Assembly (NCBI GenBank): GCA_017303455.1
Contig: JAFLBM010000013.1
Span: 62,001-126,000 of the forward strand
Origin: Chitinophagales bacterium
GTDB lineage: Bacteria; Bacteroidota; Bacteroidia; Chitinophagales; Chitinophagaceae
Reading direction: 5' to 3'
Length of the DNA: 64,000 nt
Below are positions 17,777 through 25,191 of the stretch, piece after piece; positions within the stretch are counted from its first letter, which is position 1; the number at the start of each line of letters is the position of its first letter. The position numbers were made by a program, and so were the translations under genes. Under the pieces are notes generated by a model, which was not told the origin of the DNA, did no database searches, and saw only the letters and a list, made by a program, of their open reading frames with translations.

Positions 17777-18082
17777 TTAGTAATTTTCTTCAAGATACAC
17801 CGGTACAACTGAATGACCGGCCTGTAAGCGTTCCTTACTAAATTCAAGTTGTAGTTCTTTCTCTATCTGGGAAAGGTCTTTCAGGAAATTATTCACCGGC
17901 AATGCCATCCGGGTAAAACAGGAGCCTGCTTTATCATATATTGAACTGAATTCATCACGGATAACCGTTACCCCTTCCTGCAATTGCTTTTTTGCCTGTA
18001 CATAAGATTGGTGTACCAATTCATTGAATGAGTGCATCGTTCCGGCAACCTGTTGTGGTTGTATAAGATTTAATGTTGACAT
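17777..18082 (-). CDS. Small hypothetical helical protein
   Basis: 101 residues, no signal peptide, predicted mostly alpha-helical (SFNELVHQSYVQAKKQLQEG, DLSQIEKELQLEFSKERLQ). No family recognised. It is convergent with the kinase cluster. The protein ends in a short beta-like tail VVPVYLEENY. Confidence 0.6.
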   Translation of the reverse strand: MSTLNLIQPQQVAGTMHSFNELVHQSYVQAKKQLQEGVTVIRDEFSSIYDKAGSCFTRMALPVNNFLKDLSQIEKELQLEFSKERLQAGHSVVPVYLEENY

Positions 18083-18243
18083 AACTAACCGTTTGATGCT
18101 GTACCTGCAATTTCGTGCCGGAAAAAAGCCAAAGCAGTAGTATTATTGAGAAGTAATTGTTTACAACTGCAAATGTGGACAACTAATATTACTCCTGTGA
18201 TAAATCAGCATGGTATTATTGTTAACGGCTATACGACAGGCAT

Positions 18244-18271
18244 AAAAAAAATCCTCCCAAAAGGAGGATTT
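18244..18271 (-). terminator. Rho-independent terminator of the DUF1573 pair
   Basis: On the minus strand AAATCCTCC, a TTTTG loop and GGAGGATTT are followed by an eight-T run. It lies 26 bases after the stop of the downstream DUF1573 gene. Confidence 0.85.
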
Positions 18272-18296
18272 GTATACGGTTAAAAACGGAATAGTA

Positions 18297-18713
18297 TTAA
18301 TTGCCTTTTGTTTTTTCCCAGGCTTCATATGCTTCGGCGGTCAGCACTTCGCCGGTGATTAGTAATTTTTTAGGCTCTTCCACGCCACCCAGTTTTACAA
18401 AGACTTCTTTGGTGAAAGGAGCCACAGCTGCAGCGTTATACTGAACTTTCAACTTTACCGTTTCGCCTGGCATAATTGGCTTTTCGGGTTTTTCAGGGGT
18501 AGTACATCCACAACCTGCAGTAGTGTTTTCAACAACAACAGGTTTGTTGCTGATATTCGTAAGCTCAAAAGCATAAGTAACGGGAACACCAACTTTCAGT
18601 TTCCCAAAATCATGTTTTTCTGTATTTACTTTGATCAGATCATCAGCTTTTACCTGAGCCATGATAGCGAAGCTGAATAAAAAAGCGGTTGCGAGTAATG
18701 CGATCTTCTTCAT
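18297..18713 (-). CDS. DUF1573 exported protein (second of pair)
   Basis: 138 residues: a signal peptide (MKKIALLATAFLFSFAIMAQ) and one Ig-like DUF1573 domain with the family signature KHDFGKLK, VPVTYAFELTN, TTAGCGCTTPEKP and PGETVKLKVQYNA. DUF1573 proteins are exported and common in Bacteroidota; the precise role is not known. It is 12 bases downstream of a paralogue, so the two form an operon. Confidence 0.85.
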   Translation of the reverse strand: MKKIALLATAFLFSFAIMAQVKADDLIKVNTEKHDFGKLKVGVPVTYAFELTNISNKPVVVENTTAGCGCTTPEKPEKPIMPGETVKLKVQYNAAAVAPFTKEVFVKLGGVEEPKKLLITGEVLTAEAYEAWEKTKGN

Positions 18714-18725
18714 TTTGTTGGGTAT

Positions 18726-19205
18726 TTAAAGTGTTTGTTTTTTTAAAAAATCGACAGCAGCATTTGCAGGAGCAGAGCCTTCCGGTGCTTTCCACACTGT
18801 TCCTTTGATCTTCAATTGCCGGGTTTGATTCGTATTATAAGTGATAGTGATAGGCTTCTCAAAATAGCCTTCAGCGGCGGCATTGTAACCCACCCTGATC
18901 TTAACAGTAGCTCCGGGTGCAATGGCATCACGGCTCCATTCAGGAGTGGTGCAACCGCAGGTGGCCTGCACATTATCCAGTTTCAGCGGGGTAGTACCGG
19001 TATTGGTGATTTCAAAGCTGTAATAAACGGGCTTTCCCTGTGGTATCTGGCTGAAATCATGCTCTGTTTCTTTCAACTTCAGGACTTCATTTGTTGCAGC
19101 GGGTTTTGCAGCATTTCCATGGTTATGCCCGTCATTTTCTGAATGCTGGGCATAAGAAACCAGGAGAAGGGATGAGGCCAAAAAGGTAAGGAGTGTTTTC
19201 TTCAT
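18726..19205 (-). CDS. DUF1573 exported protein (first of pair)
   Basis: 159 residues from the methionine at 19205: a signal peptide (KKTLLTFLASSLLLVSYAQ), a short His-rich linker (HSENDGHNHGN) that could bind metal, and a DUF1573 domain (EHDFSQIPQGKPVYYSFEIT, VQATCGCTTPEWSRD). A perfect -7 box lies between 19205 and the alternative start at 19256, which rules out the longer form. It shares its domain with the next gene and is co-transcribed with it. Confidence 0.85.
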   Translation of the reverse strand: MKKTLLTFLASSLLLVSYAQHSENDGHNHGNAAKPAATNEVLKLKETEHDFSQIPQGKPVYYSFEITNTGTTPLKLDNVQATCGCTTPEWSRDAIAPGATVKIRVGYNAAAEGYFEKPITITYNTNQTRQLKIKGTVWKAPEGSAPANAAVDFLKKQTL

Positions 19206-19226
19206 ATTCCGGTTAGTTGAAGACTT

Positions 19227-19234
19227 CAAAATTA
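19227..19234 (-). promoter_or_regulatory. -7 promoter box of the DUF1573 operon
   Basis: Minus strand TAATTTTG matches TAnnTTTG. It lies 21 bases before the start at 19205 and decides that start against 19256. Confidence 0.6.
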
Positions 19235-19316
19235 GGGTAAAGATGCCACTTCTCATAGACAGGTTGCATACCCGGATGTGGAATTTTTGGGGAAGGTTTA
19301 ATGGGGGGCTTTCTTT

Positions 19317-19324
19317 TATCTTTG
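19317..19324 (+). promoter_or_regulatory. -7 promoter box of the 2-oxoacid dehydrogenase gene
   Basis: TATCTTTG is a perfect TAnnTTTG box and ends four bases before the ATG at 19329, which suggests a leaderless mRNA. Confidence 0.6.
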
Positions 19325-19328
19325 CCGC

Positions 19329-21722
19329 ATGGAAAAGCCAACGCTATCAACGATGCCAGCCGATGAAAAGCTATCCTTTGACCGGTTCCGGGATGAAGTG
19401 CTGAAGGATTACCGGGTAGCCTGCATCAGCCGGGAGACCAGCCTCTTAGGCCGGAAGGAGGTTTTGACCGGTAAAGCCAAATTTGGCATTTTTGGAGATG
19501 GTAAAGAAGTGGCCCAGGTGGCCATGGCTAAGTTTTTCCAGCCGGGAGATTTTCGCAGCGGGTATTACCGCGACCAGACCTTTGCTTTTGCGATCGGGCT
19601 TACTACGGCTGAACAGTATTTTGCCCAGCTTTATGCTGACCCGGATATCAATAATGACCCCTTTAGTGCCGGCCGGCAGATGAATGCTCATTTTGCCACC
19701 CCCAATACAGATGCAAATGGCGAATGGCTGGATCTAACGGCTATGAAAAATACAGCCGCCGACATGGCCCCCACGGCCGGTCAAATGCCCCGCAGTCTCG
19801 GTTTGGCTTATGCTTCAAGGATGTTCAGAAAGCTGGAGAAACTGCGTTCTCTAAATGGACTTTCCCAAAATGGAAATGAAGTTTGCTTTGCCACGATTGG
19901 TGATTCCTCCACCAGCGAAGGGCATTTCTGGGAAACCATCAATGCGGCCGGTGTGCTGCAGGTTCCGCTTGCCGTATTTGTCTGGGATAATGGGTATGGT
20001 ATTTCTGTTCCCAAAAAATACCAGACCACGAAAGGATCTATCTCTGAAATATTACAGGGCTTTCAAAAAACAGAAGGCACCAACGGGTTAAATATTTACA
20101 AAGTAAAAGGCTGGGATTATGCCGGCATGTGTGAAGCATTTGAAGAAGGTATCGGGCTGGCCAGGGCTACCCACACACCCTGTGTTTTTCATGTGGAAGA
20201 AATAACACAACCACAGGGGCATTCCACTTCCGGCAGTCATGAAAGATATAAGCCAACCGAAAGATTAGAATGGGAAAGAGAGTGGGATGGTATTAAAAAG
20301 ATGAAGGAATGGATCATTGAAACCGGCCTGGCTGATGAGGAAGAACTGAACCAGTTGCAGGACGAAGCGAAAGACGAAGTACGAAACGGGAAGAATAAGG
20401 CCTGGGAAAAATACCAGGCACCGATCAAAGCACAGGCTACCAGAACGATTGAATTGATCAACCAGCTATCCAATGGCCTGCCTGATAAATCAGATGAATT
20501 TAGAAAAATTGCTGCCGGGCTTTCGGCTAACCGGGAGCCCTTGCGCCGGGATGTAATGAAAGCACTGTATGCGGCTATTGGTCTTGCCGGAAATCATGAT
20601 GCTGCTTTCTGGATCAAAGATTATTATAAAGACCTGCAGGAAGAGAATAAAACGTTTTTTAATTCTCATTTATATAATGAAGGACCTAAGAGTGCTTTGA
20701 AAGTTGCAGCAATAGAAGCAGTTTATGCACAGGATGCTCCATTGATCAACGGGTATGAAATATTGAATAAATACTTCGACCAGCTATTCACCAACAATCC
20801 TAAAGTGGTGGCGTTTGGAGAAGACATGGGTTTGATCGGGGATGTGAACCAGGGCTTTGCCGGCTTGCAGGCTAAACATGGTGAGGAAAGAATTTTTGAT
20901 ACCGGTATCCGGGAGCTTACGATCATGGGCCAGGGAATTGGTTTAGCTTTTCGTGGCCTGAGACCGATCGCTGAGATTCAGTATCTCGATTACCTGTTAT
21001 ACGGACTGCAACCTTTGAGTGATGATGTGGCCACACTGCATTACAGAACATTTGGTAAACAAAGCTGCCCGCTGATCGTCCGCACAAGGGGACACCGGCT
21101 GGAAGGTATCTGGCATAGCGGTTCCCCGATGGGAGTGGTCATCAATGCACTTCGTGGTATGTATGTATGTGTGCCCCGGAATATGACACAGGCTGCCGGT
21201 ATGTATAATACATTATTAAAAGGCAATGATCCGGGAATTGTGATCGAATGCCTGAATGGATACCGGTTAAAAGAAAAATTACCTGCTAATTTATCAGACT
21301 TTACTGTTGCCCTTGGTGTACCTGAAGTGATCAGGGAAGGAAATGATATGACTATTGTATCCTACGGATCAACGCTTCGTATTGTGCAGGAGGCAGCAAC
21401 AATACTGGATGCGCAGGGCATCAGTTGCGAGATTGTGGATGTACAGACTTTATTACCCTTCGATATCCATCATAAAATTCTTGAATCATTAAAGAAAACA
21501 AACCGCATTGTGTTTGTGGATGAAGACGTACCCGGAGGCGCTGCTGCGTATATGTTCAATAAAGTGATGGAAGAGCAGGGAGGTTACAGGCACCTCGATG
21601 TGGCGGCAAGAACAATTACCGGTAAAGCACATCGCCCGGCCTACGGAAGTGATGGTGATTATTTCAGTAAGCCCAATGCCGAAGAAATTGAGGCGGTAAT
21701 CAAACAAATGATGACGGAGTAA
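19329..21722 (+). CDS. Fused E1 alpha/beta of a branched-chain 2-oxoacid dehydrogenase
   Basis: 797 residues joining both E1 subunits in one chain. The N-terminal half is E1-alpha (about 20-370), with the thiamine diphosphate motif IGDSSTSEGHFWETINAAGV and DNGYGIS. The C-terminal half is E1-beta (about 460-797), with VVAFGEDMG, FDTGIRELTIMGQGIG and a transketolase C-domain (VSYGSTLRIVQEAATIL, DEDVPGGAAAYM). The enzyme decarboxylates branched-chain 2-oxo acids (or pyruvate) and passes the acyl group to the lipoyl E2 subunit, which is not in this window. Fused forms are common in Bacteroidota. Branched-chain substrate is more likely than pyruvate, but this is inferred. Confidence 0.85.
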   Translation: MEKPTLSTMPADEKLSFDRFRDEVLKDYRVACISRETSLLGRKEVLTGKAKFGIFGDGKEVAQVAMAKFFQPGDFRSGYYRDQTFAFAIGLTTAEQYFAQLYADPDINNDPFSAGRQMNAHFATPNTDANGEWLDLTAMKNTAADMAPTAGQMPRSLGLAYASRMFRKLEKLRSLNGLSQNGNEVCFATIGDSSTSEGHFWETINAAGVLQVPLAVFVWDNGYGISVPKKYQTTKGSISEILQGFQKTEGTNGLNIYKVKGWDYAGMCEAFEEGIGLARATHTPCVFHVEEITQPQGHSTSGSHERYKPTERLEWEREWDGIKKMKEWIIETGLADEEELNQLQDEAKDEVRNGKNKAWEKYQAPIKAQATRTIELINQLSNGLPDKSDEFRKIAAGLSANREPLRRDVMKALYAAIGLAGNHDAAFWIKDYYKDLQEENKTFFNSHLYNEGPKSALKVAAIEAVYAQDAPLINGYEILNKYFDQLFTNNPKVVAFGEDMGLIGDVNQGFAGLQAKHGEERIFDTGIRELTIMGQGIGLAFRGLRPIAEIQYLDYLLYGLQPLSDDVATLHYRTFGKQSCPLIVRTRGHRLEGIWHSGSPMGVVINALRGMYVCVPRNMTQAAGMYNTLLKGNDPGIVIECLNGYRLKEKLPANLSDFTVALGVPEVIREGNDMTIVSYGSTLRIVQEAATILDAQGISCEIVDVQTLLPFDIHHKILESLKKTNRIVFVDEDVPGGAAAYMFNKVMEEQGGYRHLDVAARTITGKAHRPAYGSDGDYFSKPNAEEIEAVIKQMMTE

Positions 21723-21726
21723 GATA

Positions 21727-21747
21727 ACAATTGACAATAGACAACTG
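21727..21747. repeat. Heptamer tandem repeat upstream of the four-helix-bundle gene
   Basis: Three in-phase heptamers ACAATTG, ACAATAG, ACAACTG, 37 bases before the four-helix-bundle gene. A second array with another unit follows that gene. Confidence 0.55.
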
Positions 21748-21783
21748 GCAAAGGCTGTAAAAGTTTAGTAGTAATAAAATATT

Positions 21784-22149
21784 ATGGCTGCCAAAAATTT
21801 TAAGCAAACGAAATTGTACAAACTTGCCTTTGAGCAAGCAATGGATATTTTTCACGTATCAAAAAACTTTCCTAAGGAAGAAACATATTCGCTGACAGAC
21901 CAGATCAGGAGGTCGTCAAGAAGCGTTTGTTCAAATATTGCTGAAGCGTACAGAAAAATGCGTTATCCGGCTCATTTCATTTTGAAAGCTACGGATAGCG
22001 ATGCTGAAAATTCTGAAACAAACGTATGGCTTGATTTTGCTGAAGCCTGTGGGTATATTTCGAAAGAGCAACAAGCAAAAATGATTTTACGCAGCGAAGA
22101 AATTGGACGGCTGCTGAATCATATGATAAATAACCCGGACAGGTATTGA
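21784..22149 (+). CDS. Four-helix-bundle protein (23S rRNA intervening-sequence/bAvd-like family)
   Basis: 121 residues with the family hallmarks: KLYKLAFEQAMDIFHVSKNF, FPKEETYSLTDQIRRSSRSV with SNIAEAYRKM, and four predicted helices. The family (TIGR02436) is named for proteins encoded in rRNA intervening sequences and includes relatives of the Avd protein of diversity-generating retroelements. There is no rRNA or reverse transcriptase here. The gene is bounded on both sides by heptamer repeats, which suggests that it was inserted as a small unit. Function unknown. Confidence 0.85.
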   Translation: MAAKNFKQTKLYKLAFEQAMDIFHVSKNFPKEETYSLTDQIRRSSRSVCSNIAEAYRKMRYPAHFILKATDSDAENSETNVWLDFAEACGYISKEQQAKMILRSEEIGRLLNHMINNPDRY

Positions 22150-22185
22150 TTGAAAAATTTTACATTTACCCTTGTATTAGGTGTT

Positions 22186-22213
22186 TTGCCCATTGCTCAT
22201 TGCCAATTGCTTG
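22186..22213. repeat. Heptamer tandem repeat downstream of the four-helix-bundle gene
   Basis: Four in-phase heptamers TTGCCCA, TTGCTCA, TTGCCAA, TTGCTTG end just before the next start codon at 22221. Confidence 0.55.
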
Positions 22214-22220
22214 TTGAAGT

Positions 22221-22838
22221 ATGCCGACAAACTTTCTTTTCATCATTGATGTGCTTGGTACGTTCTCCTTTGCGGTTTCCGGTGCTTTTCTTGCCATGCA
22301 AAAGAAGCTGGATCCTTTCGGAGTATTGGTATTGTCTTTTGTAACCGCCATTGGTGGTGGTACACTCCGGGATATACTCATCGGTAATCTTCCTGTTGGC
22401 TGGTTAAGAAATGAGACGGCAACCATCGTTATTTTTTCTGCTGCTATTGCTACAATGATCTTTGGCCGGTTCTTAAAACAATTTACCACCACTTTGTTTT
22501 TATTCGATGCGCTGGGACTTGGCCTGTTTACCATTATTGGTATTGAACTGGGTATTGAGAAAAATTTCAGTACCGGTATCTGCATTGCACTCGGAACCAT
22601 CACCGCTTGTTTTGGTGGTGTGATACGGGATGTTTTGTTGAACGATGTTCCCTTGTTGTTCCGGAAAGAAATTTATGCGATGGCCTGTATTGCCGGCGGA
22701 TTGATCTATTTTATACTCAGAAAAATAAACCTTGACGAAAATATTTCCAAAACGATCTGCATCCTGCTCATCTTTGCCATTCGTGTAATTGCAGTTCGTT
22801 ATAAGATTTCCCTGCCGCAATTTTACACCCATAAATAA
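22221..22838 (+). CDS. UPF0126 / TRIC-type membrane protein (YicG-like)
   Basis: 205 residues with about seven membrane helices arranged as two similar halves, each with a glycine-rich GGGxxRD motif: GGGTLRDILIGNLPVGW near 50 and GGVIRDVLLNDVPLLF near 137. These are the marks of the UPF0126 family, related to trimeric intracellular cation channels; some members are linked to glycine uptake. It sits in the inner membrane. The PhzF gene starts six bases downstream, so they are probably co-transcribed. Confidence 0.85.
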   Translation: MPTNFLFIIDVLGTFSFAVSGAFLAMQKKLDPFGVLVLSFVTAIGGGTLRDILIGNLPVGWLRNETATIVIFSAAIATMIFGRFLKQFTTTLFLFDALGLGLFTIIGIELGIEKNFSTGICIALGTITACFGGVIRDVLLNDVPLLFRKEIYAMACIAGGLIYFILRKINLDENISKTICILLIFAIRVIAVRYKISLPQFYTHK

Positions 22839-22844
22839 TTGGAT

Positions 22845-23627
22845 ATGAAACTGACCATGTACCAGGTGGATGCCTTCGCTGATAAAGTTTTTGCAGGTAA
22901 CCCTGCTGCCGTGATACCCTTAGACAAATGGATCGGTGATGAGCTGATGCAGCAGATTGCTATGGAAAACAACCTCGCCGAAACCGTTTTTTTTGTTGCA
23001 AAAGATAATGATTTTGATATCCGCTGGTTCACACCCGAACTGGAGATCAATCTTTGTGGTCATGCCACGCTGGCATCTGCCTATGTCCTCTATGAATTTT
23101 TGGGATACAAAAAACGAACGATCACATTTCATTCTAAAAGCGGTCCGTTATATGTAAGCCGGGACGGGGAAACGATCAAACTTGATTTTCCTTCCTGGAA
23201 ACCGGAACGAATTGATGAATACCCGGAGGAACTACTCACTTCATTAGGCAATCCTGATATCGTTAGTGTGTATAAATACAGGGATTTTTTGGTAGAACTG
23301 AATAATGAAGAAGCAGTGAGAAATTGTAAACCCGATTTTGCCCTGATGAAAAGGGCCGGGGGTATGGTGATTATCACAGCACCCGGCAGGGAAGTAGATT
23401 TTGTGTCCCGCTTCTTCGCACCCACCGCCGGTATTGATGAAGATCCTGTAACAGGTTCGGCCCACTCGCAATTAATTCCTTTCTGGAATTATAAACTGGG
23501 GAAGAAGGTGATGACAGCAAAGCAGCTCTCCAAAAGGGGCGGTGATCTTTATTGCGAACAAAACGGAGACCGGGTGATTATGGGTGGTCAATGTGTGTTT
23601 TATATGAAGGGCGAGATAAATATTTGA
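22845..23627 (+). CDS. PhzF family epimerase/isomerase-like protein
   Basis: 260 residues from the ATG at 22845; a TTG at 22839 would add two residues. It carries the PhzF family patterns: YQVDAFADKVFAGNPAAV at the start, the catalytic glutamate in NNLAETVFF, RWFTPELEINLCGHATLASA, and in the second half the matching GIDEDPVTGSAHSQL. The protein has the diaminopimelate-epimerase-like double fold. Outside phenazine operons the substrate is usually unknown; no other phenazine gene is present. Confidence 0.88.
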   Translation: MKLTMYQVDAFADKVFAGNPAAVIPLDKWIGDELMQQIAMENNLAETVFFVAKDNDFDIRWFTPELEINLCGHATLASAYVLYEFLGYKKRTITFHSKSGPLYVSRDGETIKLDFPSWKPERIDEYPEELLTSLGNPDIVSVYKYRDFLVELNNEEAVRNCKPDFALMKRAGGMVIITAPGREVDFVSRFFAPTAGIDEDPVTGSAHSQLIPFWNYKLGKKVMTAKQLSKRGGDLYCEQNGDRVIMGGQCVFYMKGEINI

Positions 23628-23633
23628 CAGGAG

Positions 23634-24038
23634 TCAATCGAGAAATCTTTCTTTTAACCCCGGTGCAGGTATCATGCAACTTTCACTTTTCCCAAACCAT
23701 TTATAACGGTTCTTAGCAATTAAAGAATATACAGCATCCCGGATAAAGGGAGGTACAATGATAAATCCATATAGCAGTGGCCAGGCACCAACTAATTTCC
23801 TTGAAACCCTTAATGCGGCAGATGATTTCCTGTACAATGTCCCGTTCTCGATCAATATAAAGGAGTTCAGGTTATCTGCAGGCAGATGGAACTGTTGCAG
23901 TAATTGTTGCCCGGTTTTCCCCTGCAGCGATGCAAAATGAAATTGTTTACGGCGGTCCCGTTTGATAATGAACTGAACACTCCGGTTACACAGATTGCAA
24001 ACCCCATCAAAGAGAACGATCTTTTTTTCTTCCATCAT
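23634..24038 (-). CDS. DCC family thiol-disulfide oxidoreductase-like protein (DUF393)
   Basis: 134 residues with the family signature DGVCNLCN at 11-18; C14 and C17 form the presumed redox pair. A thioredoxin-like fold is expected (FHFASLQGKTGQQLL, SFILIENGTLYRKSSAALRV), with the C-terminal RYKWFGKSESCMIP. The family is small and cytoplasmic with an unproven redox role. It converges with phzF, with six bases between the stops. Confidence 0.85.
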   Translation of the reverse strand: MMEEKKIVLFDGVCNLCNRSVQFIIKRDRRKQFHFASLQGKTGQQLLQQFHLPADNLNSFILIENGTLYRKSSAALRVSRKLVGAWPLLYGFIIVPPFIRDAVYSLIAKNRYKWFGKSESCMIPAPGLKERFLD

Positions 24039-24142
24039 TTCCCTGTAAATGTCCGGAATTATCCGGTAAAAAATAGGGTCACATAATCCTGTTTACGGGT
24101 AAGGGTTGTTTTCACTATTCTTTTCATTCACTTCTGCCTTTT

Positions 24143-24190
24143 ATTACACAAATGTGTAATTGACTCATTTCGCTTTTATGCCCATTTTTA
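24143..24190 (+). promoter_or_regulatory. Regulon motif copy A: operator dyad and promoter of the glycine-rich protein gene
   Basis: A perfect 8-2-8 inverted repeat ATTACACA-AA-TGTGTAAT at 24143-24160 runs into TTG at 24160-24162 (the -33 element). Exactly 20 bases later is CATTTTTA at 24183-24190 in the -7 position. The ATG at 24232 follows. The core TTACACAAATGTGTAATTG aligns without gaps with copies B and C. Confidence 0.7.
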
Positions 24191-24231
24191 TCCTGTGTTT
24201 AGTAAATCAAATAAGCCTTAAATAATCTTTT

Positions 24232-25128
24232 ATGAAACAAAGCCTTGTCTTATTATTTATTATTTCTCCTGTATTGCTGTTTGCCCAAAACGTAGGTATC
24301 GGTAATACAAACCCCCAGTACCCGTTGGACATAAGCGGCGATATCAATACAACAGGGGCATTAAGGGCTAACGGAAATGCCGGAACAAACGGGCAGGTAT
24401 TGAGAAGTAATGGCAATGGCACCATGGCCTGGGCTGATATTTCTGAGTATAAAAACATGGCTACTTTCAGAACTGTTGGTTCCGGGAACTGGACCGTGCC
24501 TGCAGGGGTAACTAAAGTATGGATAGAAGTGTGGGGAGGAGGTGCCGGGGGTAATTATTATTCTGGTGGAGGAGGAGGCGCTTATGTCAGTGGAATAATA
24601 ACTGTCGCAGCAGGAAGTGGTATATTTTACTCAGTAGGCGCAGGTGGTGCCGGTGGTTTTGATAATGCAACCAATGGTACACTCAGCAGTATTACCAGCG
24701 ATGCCGGTATCACTCTTACTGCACAAGGAGGAGTAGCACCAACCTATTCAGCCGGACCTCCTGGTGTAATCAGCAATGGATTCGGGGGTAACTATTCCGT
24801 TTCACCACTGAGTTTTTTATCTTTTTACGGAGAGAGAGGACAGCATGGCCAGGTAGCGCAAAGCACCGTATTGACATTTCCGGCTGCATCATTTGAAGTG
24901 ACCAACGGAGGAAGGGGTGGAGATGCCGGGCATACATCTAATACAGGAGGTGCCTCCAATACTTCTTATTATAACCTTACCAGCTCAACACTGGTACGTT
25001 ATTCAAATGCATTGGGCAACCCTGTACCTCCGGGTGGTGGTGGTGGCTCAGGACTGAGACCAGTAATAGGTTCCTTAGCCCTCGGTGGTGCAACCGGAGC
25101 CGAAGGAATGATCATTATTCATTACTGA
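24232..25128 (+). CDS. Exported glycine-rich surface protein
   Basis: 298 residues: a signal peptide (MKQSLVLLFIISPVLLFAQ), a short beta region common at the start of Chitinophagaceae fibre-like proteins (VGIGNTNPQYPLDISGDI, GQVLRSNGNGTMAWADIS), and from residue 85 a glycine-rich domain opening WTVPAGVTKVWIEVWGGG and closing TGAEGMIIIHY. The middle has many Gly/Ser/Asn/Thr clusters such as YYSGGGGGAYVSG. There is no T9SS sorting domain, so the export route past the outer membrane is unclear. It is driven by regulon motif A and lies just upstream of the kinase/regulator pair. Confidence 0.75.
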   Translation: MKQSLVLLFIISPVLLFAQNVGIGNTNPQYPLDISGDINTTGALRANGNAGTNGQVLRSNGNGTMAWADISEYKNMATFRTVGSGNWTVPAGVTKVWIEVWGGGAGGNYYSGGGGGAYVSGIITVAAGSGIFYSVGAGGAGGFDNATNGTLSSITSDAGITLTAQGGVAPTYSAGPPGVISNGFGGNYSVSPLSFLSFYGERGQHGQVAQSTVLTFPAASFEVTNGGRGGDAGHTSNTGGASNTSYYNLTSSTLVRYSNALGNPVPPGGGGGSGLRPVIGSLALGGATGAEGMIIIHY

Positions 25129-25191
25129 CCTGATTTATAGAAGATAAAATAATTGTAATTTTCATTAGCTGAAACAAGCTGATAAAACCTG

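Noticed and set aside
21784..22149. Diversity-generating retroelement around the Avd-like four-helix-bundle gene
   Set aside because: No reverse transcriptase and no template/variable repeat pair is present within the window.
22845..23627. Phenazine biosynthesis cluster
   Set aside because: Only a PhzF-type protein is present; the family is widespread outside phenazine pathways.
24232..25128. T9SS sorting domain at the end of the glycine-rich protein
   Set aside because: The last 80 residues are Gly-rich and end in MIIIHY, without type A or type B sorting features.
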